DNA of 64,000 nt from NCBI RefSeq assembly GCF_945859685.1, contig NC_079147.1, forward strand, positions 210,617,578 through 210,681,577, given 5' to 3'. Source of the stretch: Eupeodes corollae. Taxonomy: Eukaryota > Arthropoda > Insecta > Diptera > Syrphidae. The notes under the pieces are model-generated. The model was not told where the DNA came from. It saw nothing but the letters and a program-made list of their open reading frames with translations, and searched no databases. Both the position numbers and the translations under genes were made by a program. Positions 23,641 to 35,622 of the stretch are shown in pieces (the first letter of the stretch is position 1; each line of letters opens with the position of its first letter).

Positions 23641-24870
23641 GAGGGGAAATCAATGCAATGACGATATGAGATGAGGAGAACTACTTGTATTTGAAAATGT
23701 CTTTTTAATGTTTTTAGTTTCGTTAAGTATTTTTTATTTCGGTTTTGAGATTCGGATCGATTGAAAATGGGGTGACATTTTTTAACTTTCACTTCCTCGT
23801 TTTGTGTAATGAAAATCAATAAATTACACATTTTTCACTCTCTTGCGCTTTTTTGATTTAAAATATCAACAATATTTGAAAACATATTTTATGCGGTATT
23901 CTAAACTAATTGGTTGGTTAACAATGCCAAAATTCTTCGATATGCCAAAACTTTAAGTTTCTTCATTTTGTTTGTGTTAAATTAAATGTTTTAACTTATA
24001 GTTCAATTTAACTATAAAATATGTTATTTGATTGAATATATACAGTACAGTTCAAAATTTAGTGTCAAACTTTTAACTTTTGAGCAGTTTATATTTCTAA
24101 GATTTCTGAGAATTTTCTGAATCAGATTGACAGAGCACTATTAACTCTCACTTTAACGAACAAATTAACTTTGCATTTCTGTTCATCCTTTTTGAAGTGT
24201 GCGATAAAGAATTCTTGAGAAATCAAATCATAAAAATTCTGTTCTCAGATTTCTGACAGCAAAAGTGAGCAATTTGGTTTATATTTATGAGAGTAGCTTG
24301 CTGCTGGTCCTTGAAACAACTTATACCCATAACCAGTATTGGAATTTATTAATTATGCTTAAGTTAAGATATGATAATTTCAAATTTCAAAAATTAAGTT
24401 ATTTTTTTTATTTAAAATGTCGCTTAAGGTAAAATGGCAGGAAGGGCCGGATATAAACTGTCACATTTTCAAATTGATAACATTTATTATGTGGAAATTG
24501 ACAGATGTCAATTCATTTTGTATCCTATTTCCTTATCTTGGCATAGTTCAAAATAAAAGCTTTTAAGCAGATCTCAATCGTGAGTTTTTCAATTTTTCAT
24601 TCTTCGGTGGTGGGATCCATTAATATGCTTTATGTCTAAATATAATAATACGAGTATTTTTTTAAATTTGATTTGTATTTTCTTGTTAAGGATGGAAAAT
24701 AATAAATGTCAGTTTCAGCTGCAGTACAGTGCCATATACTCTAAATAGTTCACACAATTGCTGTTGTATTTCCTTGATTGTTTTAATAATTACATCTTAC
24801 ATCTTAAGGTCTTGAATCGATTGTGGAGCGTTGGCATACACCTCATCCTTCATGTGGTTACAACAAAAAT
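23641..24870. other. Noncoding AT-rich DNA
   Basis: No gene, transposon protein or strong repeat is visible. Confidence 0.4.
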
Positions 24871-24874
24871 CTTA

Positions 24875-25183
24875 AGGCCCAACTATAATAGGCATAAGCA
24901 AACATAAGCTTATGTCAAAAACCCAACGAAAATTCACTTAAGTTTGTGAAATTACTGCGGATAGCCATAATGCAATTTTGCTCACGTATCTACATGTCAG
25001 ATTTTACTTATGCGGCGCGCGACTGGGATCGCTCTTGCTTAAGTTTGCTAAAGTTAACGAAACTGAGAAAAATTGAACGAAACGGAGCTAGACTCCATTA
25101 TGTTCACTCGTATTGAAATTCTTTGCATTCGCACGTTTACTTATGCGCGCATATGCTAGCTTATGCCTATTATAGTTGGGCCT
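24875..25183. mobile_element. MITE with perfect 25-bp inverted ends and TTA duplication (309 bp)
   Basis: The left end AGGCCCAACTATAATAGGCA TAAGC is the exact reverse complement of the right end. TTA flanks both sides (24872-24874 and 25184-25186). The element is noncoding. The 3-bp TTA duplication and GGCC-rich terminus are typical of PIF/Harbinger-derived MITEs. The perfect ends suggest a recent insertion compared with the other elements here. Confidence 0.9.
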
Positions 25184-25379
25184 TTAAGGTCTTAAATGAC
25201 AGGATCTCGTTACCTCTGTAAGAAAAAACACGATCAGGAAACTTTTCTTGCAAAACTGTCAACTGTGATGATAACTTCAGATTTTACATACATAAATGCA
25301 TTGTTTAAGTTTTTATTGTTTAAATTTTAGTAAAGGCGTAAGTTTTACTTGTCAAAAGTCAAATAATGACAGCCTCAAA

Positions 25380-26342
25380 AGATACAGCCGGTGGTCCAAA
25401 TATCTAGCTCTTCAAAATGAAACTTGTTATTGGAAAATCCTATACAAGAAGTAAATGTTTCACTCAAGTCCAATATTTATCAAGGACGTGCAATTCTTAA
25501 AAATTTAGGGATTATCTCTTACCTCCCTGTCTCTATTACCGGGTACTTTAGCAAAGCTTCGTTAAAAAAACTTCAGAAATAGATATGATTTTTTGTTTCG
25601 TAGCCAATCAAAACTACAATAGTGTTCTAGATCCCACTATGATGAATCTTATGGTCAGTATGCCTAGGGTATGCAAAGTGGCTAGACTTCGATACACCTC
25701 TGCTTCTCACCAACACAACATCACACAAAAACGATCACTCAACCTACTTCACTTGCAACATCCACCTTGATCTAAAACATGTTTTGGAACTTTGTGCGTT
25801 GCCGCAGCCAATGGTTTAAATAAATTTCAAAAACCATTCCATATATGAAATGGAAAAACTTTGTTTACGAGTCGCCACTTCTTCACAAATGATCCCCCAG
25901 AGGAGTGCGAAAGTTGTAAAGAAGTTCTCTCAATCTGGCATATTTTTGCAGAATGTCCGATTTCTCGCCTAATCAAAAATACCATCTCATTGGAAGACAA
26001 GCAGAAACAGATGGGTGAAATACTAAACCCATCTGACATTAACACTTATCAACGCATAAAATCAACAACAACCCTACACAACAAATTTAAAGATATTTGA
26101 ACTTTAATATTAGTAATTTTTTTTTTGTTTTTTTTTTTTTGTAAAGAAATAACATAACATTACATCATATTTTTCTTTTCGATGTTAATTTTTTTCATAA
26201 ATTATTAATATTTTTACTTAAATAAAAAAAAACAAGTTAAATACGACATCTATGGTCTTGCCGCCCTGATGTCTTCAATATAAATAATTTTATAAATTTA
26301 TTTTGTAAGTTATTTTTTGATAAATAAATAAATAAATAAATG
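25380..26342 (+). mobile_element. 3' end of an I/LOA-like LINE
   Basis: An 80-residue open stretch (25861-26100) reads DPPEECESCKEVLSIWHIFAECP. This is the CxxC...H...C zinc-finger-like C-terminus found after RNase H in I-, LOA- and R1-group non-LTR elements. Upstream frames are broken. A 3' UTR follows and ends in a tetranucleotide tail of TAAA units at 26319-26342, as in I-group elements. Clade assignment is from these two features only. Confidence 0.6.
26319..26342 (+). repeat. (TAAA)n microsatellite tail of the LINE
   Basis: Five or so TAAA units end the LINE fragment; tails of this kind arise during target-primed reverse transcription in I-like elements. Confidence 0.7.
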
Positions 26343-29230
26343 AAATTCTCAAGAATCCCAAATATAAATAATATTTTAGAATTTCTCAGAGAAGTCAACA
26401 CTGTATGTATTGTTAAATGGAATATACGGTTCCATTCCTCAAAAATTTTTAAGCTTATTTCTTTGTTTTTATCGTTAAGAATAAATAAAATTTAGGAGAT
26501 GTTGACCCGTGGGACATTATAATTTCCTAAATTGTTAGAAATCTTCCAAGCCAATTATTCCAAAGTCTATGATTTTCAACCGACAGTTTAATGGGGTTTC
26601 CATGGATAAAATGAATCAATTCATTCTAGATCCATGGTTATTTAAGATAAAATCTGATGATCTTTACCAACCTCTTTGCACCAATTCTAATACAATTTTT
26701 AAAAAATGTGTTGGGGTGATTTTAATAGCGGTACCGCACTCGTTAACACTTATACGAAGTTGCACTTATACAATGCTAGCAAAAAACAATCCCATCAAAT
26801 CGTGTACCATGCTCCACGAAAAAAATCAATTTTTAAGGGAAATTCCTGGGATTGATACATTTTCAAAAAAGATATTTAAATCTTACACTTACATTCTTAG
26901 ACTAAAAAAAGGTCTAAGCATCAACAAACATGCTTTCCTTTCCTGTCCCCTTCCAATCTACGGCCTTTTAACGCAACAACTAACCTGAATTATTATTTTA
27001 CTTTTACAACGTTTTGGTAGTTAGTTTTAGTTTTCAGTTGGTATCGAGAATTTGATAGTGTTTCCCTCGTTTTGAGGGCTTTTTATACATACATAGCTAA
27101 AGTACATCTTTTTTATCCGTCCATATTAGTTTAAAGGTCTATTACTTGTTTTCGTAACAACTGAAGCCAGAGCCAAAGCCGAAACAGAAAATCATTTTCT
27201 GTCTAACTTTAAACACGTCTCAAATTCCGAATTCAGCCTCTTCTATATCTCACAAGTTCTAGTCTTCAGGCCATAGTCGTAGATGGCTGATGGCAACGAC
27301 ACACGTGATGATGACGATGGTCTTCCCAAATCCTCTCTCTCGGTATAATAGTGGAAGTTCTTCGTTATTTTTCCCTCAATTATAAGAAAGAAAGAACGAA
27401 AAAAGTCTTACTCTGCCTTCTACTGTATACCTATGCGGAGAAGAATCAGACGCAGACTACAACGACGAAGAAGAAGTCCAGCATGATGGCAAGCATGTAA
27501 GCAAGGTTAAGAAGGTACCTACACCTAGTTTTAGTTTTTTGGTTCGTCCTACCTTCACATCGTCATTAGTCAATACACAAAAACCAGAATCTTAGAATAT
27601 CTCGCTGCAGTTAAGTGCTGGAAAAATACCAGCCATAGCAAACAAAAGACCAAGAATTGAGGAGACAACTTCGCCCCGGTATCGTGAGACTCTGGTTCTA
27701 GGGAACATTAATATAAAAACTATGATGACGACGACGAAAACGGTCTCGGACGTACTAAGAACAAGATAAATCTATATTCTCGAGCTAAAAGCGGCGCGGC
27801 GATGAAGCAAGGCTGTGGAGGGTTTGAGCAAGTGATGATGGTGGGATTCCGAGCAGGGACGGACGCAACCGAAAACGAGAATCAAGCCAGAGAGACGAAA
27901 ACAAGAAAAATGTAGAATCATTTTTTGAACTCTCTTTCAATACTGAGACAACTATGAAAAATTATAAAACGATGTACCTACTTTGGAGATACGAATATAC
28001 GAATACCCGGATAACGACGACAACGACGAAGACGTTGAAGATAGTGGATGGTGTAAGCGATAGAAACGAAAACGAAGCATTTTTTTCAATTTAGAAAACA
28101 CTTGTTTTCGTTCCATTTTCGGAGGAGAGGTCATTTTAGGTCATTTACGATAAAAGTCGAGATGGGAGAAAAATCTTTCAAAAATCGAATATTTTTAAGT
28201 ATATTTTTTAATTAACAATATCTTATTTGCATTTCGTGCATAAAATGCAATTTAAATTTTATCTCATTATCTAAGCTTTTGTTTCGTTTTGTTTTTTCTT
28301 AAGCATTTTCGTATTTCGTAGTTCGTATACTCTCAGTCTCAGGTATGACGAAAAACAGGTCACCACTTAAAAAACTTTTTCTTATATATTTTTTAATGAA
28401 TGTATAACAGCAAGCAGCCCAGCGCCAGCCAGCCAGCCAGCAAAGCTAACGCAGAGCTAGAGCCAGTTTTTATACATATTTGGTATTAAGGCAGAATATG
28501 GCGTCTCGAACGAATCGTCTCGACTCGGTGTCCGTCGTATCGTCGGTCTTTCGTTATTTGGCGTCAGTCGTTAGGTGGGTTTTTGGCATAAAGCTCGAAA
28601 AAAGTTGTTGAGTTATATGGATTTTTCGGATGGTATATAATGAAATTTTTTAATATGGTTTTTTACTGTCGTCGTAAATTAAACTTATCCATGTATTGGT
28701 GAATGAGAGGACAGAAAAATAGAATAAATTTTCATCTTGTGCATGGGTTTTAGAGATATGTAGGGAGAGTCAGAGTATAGATTAAATTTTTTCGTTTTTG
28801 TTGTTGTTTTTACATGTTTTTGAATCGAGTTTTTTTCAAAGCCCAGGCGTGTCGGGTGGATTTTGAGGGAAATGTAATTTAATGACTGTTTTTTTTTTAT
28901 ATACCTATCTACCCAACCCATGCCATAAGTTTTGTTATTGTAATTTTATTGATTTTTAGAAAAAGAAAATATGGAATTGAAAATATTTTGAAATGAGTAA
29001 ATTTTCAAATATTTATTTAATAATTATAATGAACAATTAACAGTGCAAATTCAAAATGTTTATTTTATGTAGGTTTACATAAATTACAACATTCTCAGAT
29101 GGTTAATATGATATTTAAACTTTTAGGGTTGCCATGTTATTTTTTATAGAAAAACATTTTATTTTAGAAAAAAACAACTTTTTTACTGAATATACTGAAA
29201 CTCCAAGAAAGTGTTACAAATAGATACATT
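26343..29230. other. Noncoding region with fly-promoter-like stretches
   Basis: Between 27150 and 28600 there are GAC/CGA trinucleotide runs (27720-27740, 28015-28035), CAGCCAGCCAGC (28430-28442) and an initiator-like GCGTCAGTC (28560-28568) followed six bases later by GGTGGGT, a possible splice donor. This could be a distal 5' exon or enhancer, but direction and gene are unknown. A 139-residue + strand frame at 26569-26988 resembles nothing I know and has AT-biased codons. Confidence 0.35.
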
Positions 29231-29235
29231 TTAGG

Positions 29236-29345
29236 AAATACAGTTGCTTGCTCTTTTCTGGATAAGAATAACTCTGGGAGGGTTTGTAATTTCTTTGCAA
29301 GTAGAAGTTCCCGGGACATAATGGAGGATTGGAACAGTCACGCTT
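29236..29345 (-). mobile_element. SINE copy (partial)
   Basis: In - orientation it carries a GTTCCAATCC box-B-like sequence (near 29327-29336), ACTTGCAAAGAAATTACAAA, CCTCCCAGAGTTATTCTT and CCAGAAAAGAGC. These match in order the body of the SINE at 35.6-35.8 kb. Both ends are eroded. Confidence 0.55.
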
Positions 29346-29639
29346 CGGATAATATCCATAAAGTTCGGATCGAAGAAATATCCAAGAAAAACTTTTGACC
29401 GCAATTAAATAAGTTCCAGACATTTAACTTTCCCCTTACACCAGATTTTCCTTTACAATTGGAAAACACCTGCAGTAATGTGTAGGTAATTTTATTTGTT
29501 TTTATGCAGGGCTATCCATTTTGCGGTTTTAAAAGTAATCGTAAATAAATATTAAGCCATAAATAAATACTATATTTCTTTTTTATTATAAACTTTGAAC
29601 GTTTACATTATATGTGAAGGACTACATCATTTAAATGAC

Positions 29640-30560
29640 TACCACGCGAATTGTTGCAAGCATCGATTCTTTTGAGGCCATTTTCGACGACTTTTTGACA
29701 CATATTGAGCGCCTTACTTAACGAATGTCGCTTTTCAAGTCCTAAAGAGTTAAAGGTTTATCTGTATGTTTATTCAGTCTTTCTCGTAACCCCATACAAT
29801 AAGTCCAGCGGTGTCAATTCGTATGATCTTCGTGGCCAGATGATATCTCCACGACGGGAAATTAAGCGCCCAGGAAATGTCTCTTACAATAATGCCATAT
29901 TCGCTCTAGTTTTGTGGCATGGGGCACCATCTTGTTAAGACCAGATATTCTCCAAGTCGTATTCTTCAATAGCAGGCAAAAAAAAACTTGCTTATCATAT
30001 GACCATACCGCTCCGTATTGTCACACCTGTGGACCAAAAGTCGCACCAAACAGTGACTTTTTGTTAATGAAATGGCCTCTCTTCAATTACTTGAGGATTC
30101 TCAGACCCCCAAAAACGACAATTTTGTTTATTAACATACCCACCAACTGAGAAATGTGCTTCGTCGCTGATGAAAATGTTGTTCGAAAAAGTACCGTCCA
30201 CCGCTTAGCCTGTTGTTCAAGCACCCAATCGACGTATCTGGACTTTATATGGATGTAGGTGTAGATCCAAATGCAAAACACGCCATAAATGTGCCGTAAG
30301 ACAGTCGTAATTCCTAAGAACGATGAGGAATGGACACATTCGGGTCTTTGGCAACACTTTCGCTTTCAGCTGCGATATTTTCAGTTGTACAAGCGAAACG
30401 ATGTTGCGTAGTTGGACGGTTATATACCTAAACCAAAATCTCCTCTTATGTGGTTAGCTGTGGCAAATTCACCATTTTTGTAGTAGGTTTTAACATTTGT
30501 TATGCGTTGTGCGATAGCGACCCATTTTCATAAATGACAGACGAACAAAATTGGTTTCAC
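29640..30560 (-). mobile_element. Mariner element relic with DD41D spacing ('rosa'-like)
   Basis: The - strand transposase is nearly full length but broken. Visible blocks are an N-terminal helix-turn-helix region with DLHLHPYKVQ-type sequence near 30245, the first catalytic motif ISDEAHFSVGGYVNKQNCRF (about 30175-30115), ENPQVIEERPFH, the second motif QDGAPCHKTRA (about 29932-29900), and the third TPLDLLYG (about 29805-29780). The second and third Asp are separated by 41 codons with no frameshift, one stop lying between. This spacing defines the DD41D group, first described from Ceratitis rosa. Inactive because of stops and a frameshift near 30000. Confidence 0.8.
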
Positions 30561-31201
30561 AAGTTTGACACATGTCGAATTATTTTGTTTTTTTTTTTGG
30601 TCTAAACAATATTTTTATTTAAATTAATAGGAAGATAACTTTTAAAAAGTTTCTATTGTAATTTATTAGTATACTTAATCCCAAATAGTTTTGACATTAA
30701 ATGTCAAACATATTAAGAAGTGCACAATAAGTTTCAGCTTTGATTATTAATTCAATCCTTTTTACGATGAATAGTAAGATTGTGTTTGTCATTTATTTTA
30801 GGCTAATCTGAGCTCATTACATTCTTTCCTTTTCCCTTAAATGAAATTACATTGGGCAAGGTCGAACAACAAAAGGAACTTCGTTTGCAGTCAACTGTTT
30901 TCAAGGGATGCAAGGATATTCAACAAATACACCACCTATCGTATAGTTATGCTTCGATTTTTTTTACCAACATTTGATCGTGCAGAAAGTAACAGCAACA
31001 ATGTTATTACAAACAAACTTTTTGTAAGTTCACAATAAATTGTGTTTTGTATTGTAACTTTCTTTCAATTCCCATATGACGACGAGCCGTTTTGCACAAA
31101 ATTTAAAAAAATAATTGTTCAGCAATTAAATAAATCATAGAGTTCTAAATTTCAGCATTTAGTTAAATAAAAAAAAACTAATTAACTCTCATTTTGACAT
31201 A

Positions 31202-31950
31202 CGAGGTGTGGCAATTAAGTTCCAGAAATTTGTCAATAAAAAAAAACAAGAAAATGAAGTTTTAAGAAAAATTTTACTATCGACCTTCACAATTATCTCC
31301 CTTTAACTCTACACAACGATTCCAAAGTTTCTCCCATGATTGGAAGCACCTTTGGTAGTCCCCCGAAATTAGCCCGTTTAGCATCACGGTTAGAGCTCCT
31401 TGGACCTTCTGTACACCGCCATGATGAGTTCCCTTGAGACGCGACTTCATCTTGGGAAATAGAAAACAGTCGCAATATAGGGGCTATAGGGTTGGTGAGG
31501 CAAGGTTGGGATGCCTTTTTTTGCCAAAAACTCGCAAATCGATTTCCGCATTTGGTTTTGTGCATGGGTGAGAACTTTATGCACCAACTTTGCGCAGATC
31601 TTTCTCATGTTCTAATTCTCGTGTAACATCTTGCGAACCGTTTCTTTGTTGATATTTAACTCGTAAGATAATGCACGAACGCTTAGGCGAACGGTCAGTC
31701 GTGATCAACATGTGCGCCCATTCAAACACACGCGTTTTTGACATGCTATAACCCCATAGAAAACCTGCAATTTTCGGAGGATTTCCGAGGGGTTTTCGCC
31801 AGATTTTACTAAAAATTGAATCACAACACGTTGCTTGTAGTCTCTAATGTCGTTTTGTCCATTGTTTTTACAATTTTAAAAATGGCGCTTTAAAGGCAGC
31901 TATCAATTTTGAAGCTGTCATCTTTACACATTTGAAATGTAAGAACTAAG
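31202..31950 (-). mobile_element. Internally deleted classical mariner element
   Basis: The left terminus CGAGGTGTGGCAATTAAGTT follows a TA dinucleotide (31200-31201). On the - strand the transposase N-terminus is recognisable (DYKQRVVIQFLVKSGENPSE, then RVFEWA-like), followed by LSYELNINKETVRKMLHEN and NMRKICAKLVHKVL. The frame then jumps straight to CEFLAKKGIPTLPHQPYSP, so the part carrying the first two catalytic Asp is missing. The third catalytic Asp region reads PYSPYIAT instead of PYSPDLAP. This is a DD34D-type mariner relic; the right terminus is not recognisable. Confidence 0.75.
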
Positions 31951-32349
31951 CTATTACTAAAAATATAACGAAACACGCATTGAACTTGCGTTATGTATCG
32001 AACACGAACCAAAACGATTGCAATTTCGGTGAAATAGTTTATTGACCATGTAATTTCTATAAAAGGTGGTTATATTTGGCCACAGAGATCTTGTGATTTA
32101 ACATCTTTATTTATAAAGTCTTTGCAAATGCTCCTGGATCTATTTGACTCGAAATCGCAAGTGTGCTATGAACGGTCAAAGAAGGAATTTCTTGATAAGG
32201 ATATGATGCTTCAAGCCCAAACTGTATCATACATTTCTCTGATAATTGTTATTATTAATGTTGTTATCATTATATTTACATATGTAAGAAATTCATGCAT
32301 GATGCAGACACATTATATCACATATCTTATCTACTTTGTTTGATTTAGA

Positions 32350-32372
32350 TGATTATTAATTAATTAATTAAT
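32350..32372. repeat. (ATTA)n microsatellite
   Basis: Five ATTA/TAAT units end exactly where the 5'-truncated LINE A copy starts, so the target may have been a simple repeat. Confidence 0.6.
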
Positions 32373-33518
32373 TCAAAAGCATTTGATAGAGTTTGGCATC
32401 AAGCTCTCTTATCGAAAATGCGTGCATTTGATATTGATGAATCCCTTCTTCGTTGGGTTAGAAATTACCTTTCTGACCGTTCAATTCAAGTAGTATTGGA
32501 CGGGTTCAAATCTGATATTCACTAAATAAACGTTTTGTCTCCTACGCTCTTCCTCATTTTTATAAATGATCTTTTGTCTGAAACTATGTTGTTTCGCGGA
32601 GCCTTTCATACTTGTTTTTAGATTCTCATCCTTGTTCTTCGGATGTGGACTACAAACGGCAGCGTATGATAAGCTCATTTTATTCAGATCTTGACAGCAT
32701 TGTACAATGTGGAATGAAAAACCGTGTAGAATTTAATGCTTCGAAAACTCAATGCTGTCTACTGTCGCAAAAGCGTAACCCTCTCCCAATGCCACTATCC
32801 ATGAGTGGTACTTTCATCGAGGAGACTGAACACCTATCAGTCCTAGGTATGTGCATTACAAACCACTTGTTGTGGAGTGATCACATATTTGACATAGCCA
32901 AAAATGCTGCTAAGTGTTTAGGTTTTCTCCGACGATGCAAAAAGTTTTTTACCCCTTCTGATCTGGCTATCATTTATAAAGCCTATATTCGTCAAAAACT
33001 TGAGTACAATTCCCATATTTCGGCAGGTGCTCCTATAACCCACTTGAGTCTCTTGGACAGATTTCAAAAGAGAGCTCTAAAAATGATAGGTGACCATTGT
33101 CTAACTAAAACTTTTGCATCTCTCGAGCACCGTCGCGTCGTAAGGTTTCATGTCTCTCATTATTCTATCGCTACTTCCATAAGCAATGCTCTAATGAAAT
33201 AGCCAGTTGCATTCCTCCCCTCAAACAATTCAACCGTAATACTCGTTCTTTTAGGAATGCCCATCAGTTTACCCTTGAGCCCAATTTCGGTCGTACTGTA
33301 AAGTTCAGAGATTCTTTTTTTAGTCGCACTTCACGAATGTGGAATGCTTTACCAGACTCAATATTTCCCACTCATTACAATGTGCAGGCATTCAAAACCA
33401 ATGTGCATCGGTATCTAATTTCAAATCCTATCCTCCCTTCCTTATTACTCGCATTGTGTATAATCATTATAAGGGTATTCATATCCCCTTGAGTGCGCGT
33501 ACAATATAAAAAAAAATT
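32373..33518 (+). mobile_element. LINE family A copy 3 (best preserved thumb and 3' end)
   Basis: Starts within the palm (KAFDRVWHQALLSKMRAF), continues with RNYLSDRSIQVVLDGFKSD, and then loses the PQG turn and most of the FADD box through small deletions (near 32525 and 32590). A 196-residue open stretch (32612-33202) covers the thumb: NRVEFNASKTQCCLLSQKR, LSVLGMCITNHLLWSDHIFD, AKCLGFLRRCKKFF and DLAIIYKAYIRQKLEYN. The C-terminal tail (FFSRTSRMWNALPDSIFP, YNVQAFKTNVHRYL) and a poly-A tail at 33505-33518 follow. It is truncated at its 5' end. Confidence 0.88.
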
Positions 33519-33593
33519 AAAGCGTATTTTGGGAGTTTTTGTAAGGATTATAAAAATGCAGTATAACAATTTACAATAGCAAATATATCTCCA

Positions 33594-33616
33594 GAGATAT
33601 ATATATATATATATAT
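33594..33616. repeat. (TA)n microsatellite
   Basis: About eleven TA units, a likely polymorphic simple repeat between LINE A copy 3 and the next MITE. Confidence 0.85.
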
Positions 33617-33653
33617 CAATAATTATTGATTTGATTTTAATGTCACTTAAAAT

Positions 33654-34027
33654 GGTCGCATATACAAAGCTAGTGGCTACGTAGTCAAGGGATTCTGATT
33701 AGTTAAATCTAATTACAAAAGTTGTTGAAATTTTGCCTCCGACGTAGTGTAAAATTTTCGACTACAAAGTTAGGACACAAGAATTCAAAATGAAATGAAT
33801 CTTTCGGTATTTAAATACAAACATAAATCAATCATATTATATCTTTTATTTGGTTTTATTGAATTTAAAAAGAAAAAAAAAAACTATTTAAAGTTCTTAA
33901 AACTCAAATGTTTCTTATTTTATATATTTGTATTTGTCAGTTCTGGATTGACTAGCTTTGTAGTGCAATTTTGCATTCACAAAGCTAGTTAAGTTTTGAC
34001 TACGTAGCCACCTTTGTGAATGCGCCC
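33654..34027. mobile_element. MITE with GGNCGCATNNACAAAG ends (374 bp)
   Basis: The left end GGTCGCATATACAAAG then GTGGCTACGTAGTCAA is matched by the inverse of the right end (GGGCGCATTCACAAAG then GTGGCTACGTAGTCAA), about 30 of 32 bases plus a four-base gap. A second internal copy of GCATTCACAAAGCTAGT lies near 33973-33990. It encodes no transposase. The target duplication is unclear. Confidence 0.75.
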
Positions 34028-34029
34028 AA

Positions 34030-35620
34030 AGTAAAGGATGCTTGATATTTTTAAACTGTACTTAAATTTTATTTATATTCTCATTAATCTTAGAAACATA
34101 AACTGGTCAATGTATTTCACTATCTAGTGTCAAAATCAATTTGGCATCGACGCACGCCATTTACAAAAAACAATGACACTTTTTTATTGACTAGTTTTTG
34201 TTAGTGGTGTAAAATCCTTTTGAAACATACAGTTTGACATTTTAATGAAGAAACATGGTGTCAGATATATATAGAAGAAAAACGATGTTTTTATTTTAAA
34301 AGATATTTCACAATTGTCTAAGGTCTGATAGGCAGGTAATTTATATGAATTGATATCGATTCCGACTTCTGTAAGGCCAATAAATTGATAAATAATCGGC
34401 TTTCTAAATATTCTATAAATTCTCTCTTCAAATATTTCAAGGTTCTTTTTATGTAATTTTAAGTTCAATAACATTTTATTTCAACTCTATGTTCGATAAC
34501 CCTGTCTTTCCAATTAGAATCTCCAATTTAGTTCTCAGTATTCAAACAATCTATCTCTTTATATAATTCTATGAACAAGAACAAGAAAGATACACCAAAA
34601 GACATCAACTAAATAAGGCATGAATTTTCCATATAAAAAATTTACTAAGTTTTCATTTCTCGACGCAAAGAAAACAAAAAATAATAAAGAAACAACAAGA
34701 TAAAATGAATAGAAAAAAAGAAACACACATTTTTCAACTTTATCTTATTTTTGCAATCAATTTCCAATTTTTATTTTTTAAGTGGGAGCAAGGCAAAAGA
34801 TTCAAAGACCTATTCGACTCTCCCTGTTGGATTCAAATATAACAAATTTTAGTTAATTTTTCAGACTTGTATGTTCGTTTCATAATCGTACTTAATACGG
34901 AATGAATATGTGGCAAGACTACAGTTCGTCTATATCTGAATCTGGAGCCACATAATATGAAAAAACTGTTTTCATGTTCCAAATATACCTACTTACAAAT
35001 ATAAAATATGAGAAACCAACTTCAAGTTCTACTTAATAATGGAGACCGGTTTTAAGGTTGTAAAGTAGTTTTAGCTGATTTTTGTTGCTATTTTTGACTT
35101 TTTCTGTATTTTCTATTTCAGTTGTTTTTTCGTTGCTGTTGTTTATTTTTATTAAATTAAATTGAATAAACTTTACCTTTATCTTTTTTGTTGTTATAAT
35201 TTCAAGACAAAGAATTTCTTTGTTCGAAATTCGAAAGGCTTGAAAGTTGTATTGTCATTATGGAATTTGAAAATGTTTATAATTTAACCTTTGGATTAGT
35301 TATATTTTTTGTATTTCAGATCATATTATTGGAAACATATTTAAATATGGTTAAAATAAAGTTTGATTAGTAATTGTACTTTCAAACTGGAAACTTAAAA
35401 TTAAATAAGCACAGATTTGAAAAATTGTCATTTTTATTTTAGACTTGTACTCGTATTATTCATGTGAATATAGGGAGACATTGGTAGCGCTACATAGTTT
35501 AAAATGTTCAAGCTTAAAAGACAAGCTTTAGTACTTTTTGAACCAAAAAGTAGTAAATATATTTGTTGATACTTACAATTTAAGAAATTGGTCACTATTT
35601 TTTTGGCCTTAAATAAATTA
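34030..35620. other. AT-rich DNA, no gene seen
   Basis: A 96-residue - strand frame at 34184-34474 has no recognisable domain. Nothing else stands out. Confidence 0.4.
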
Positions 35621-35622
35621 TG

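Noticed and set aside
26569..26988. 139-residue + strand open frame
   Set aside because: No recognisable motif and codon use follows base composition; might be a remnant of an element but cannot be supported as a gene.
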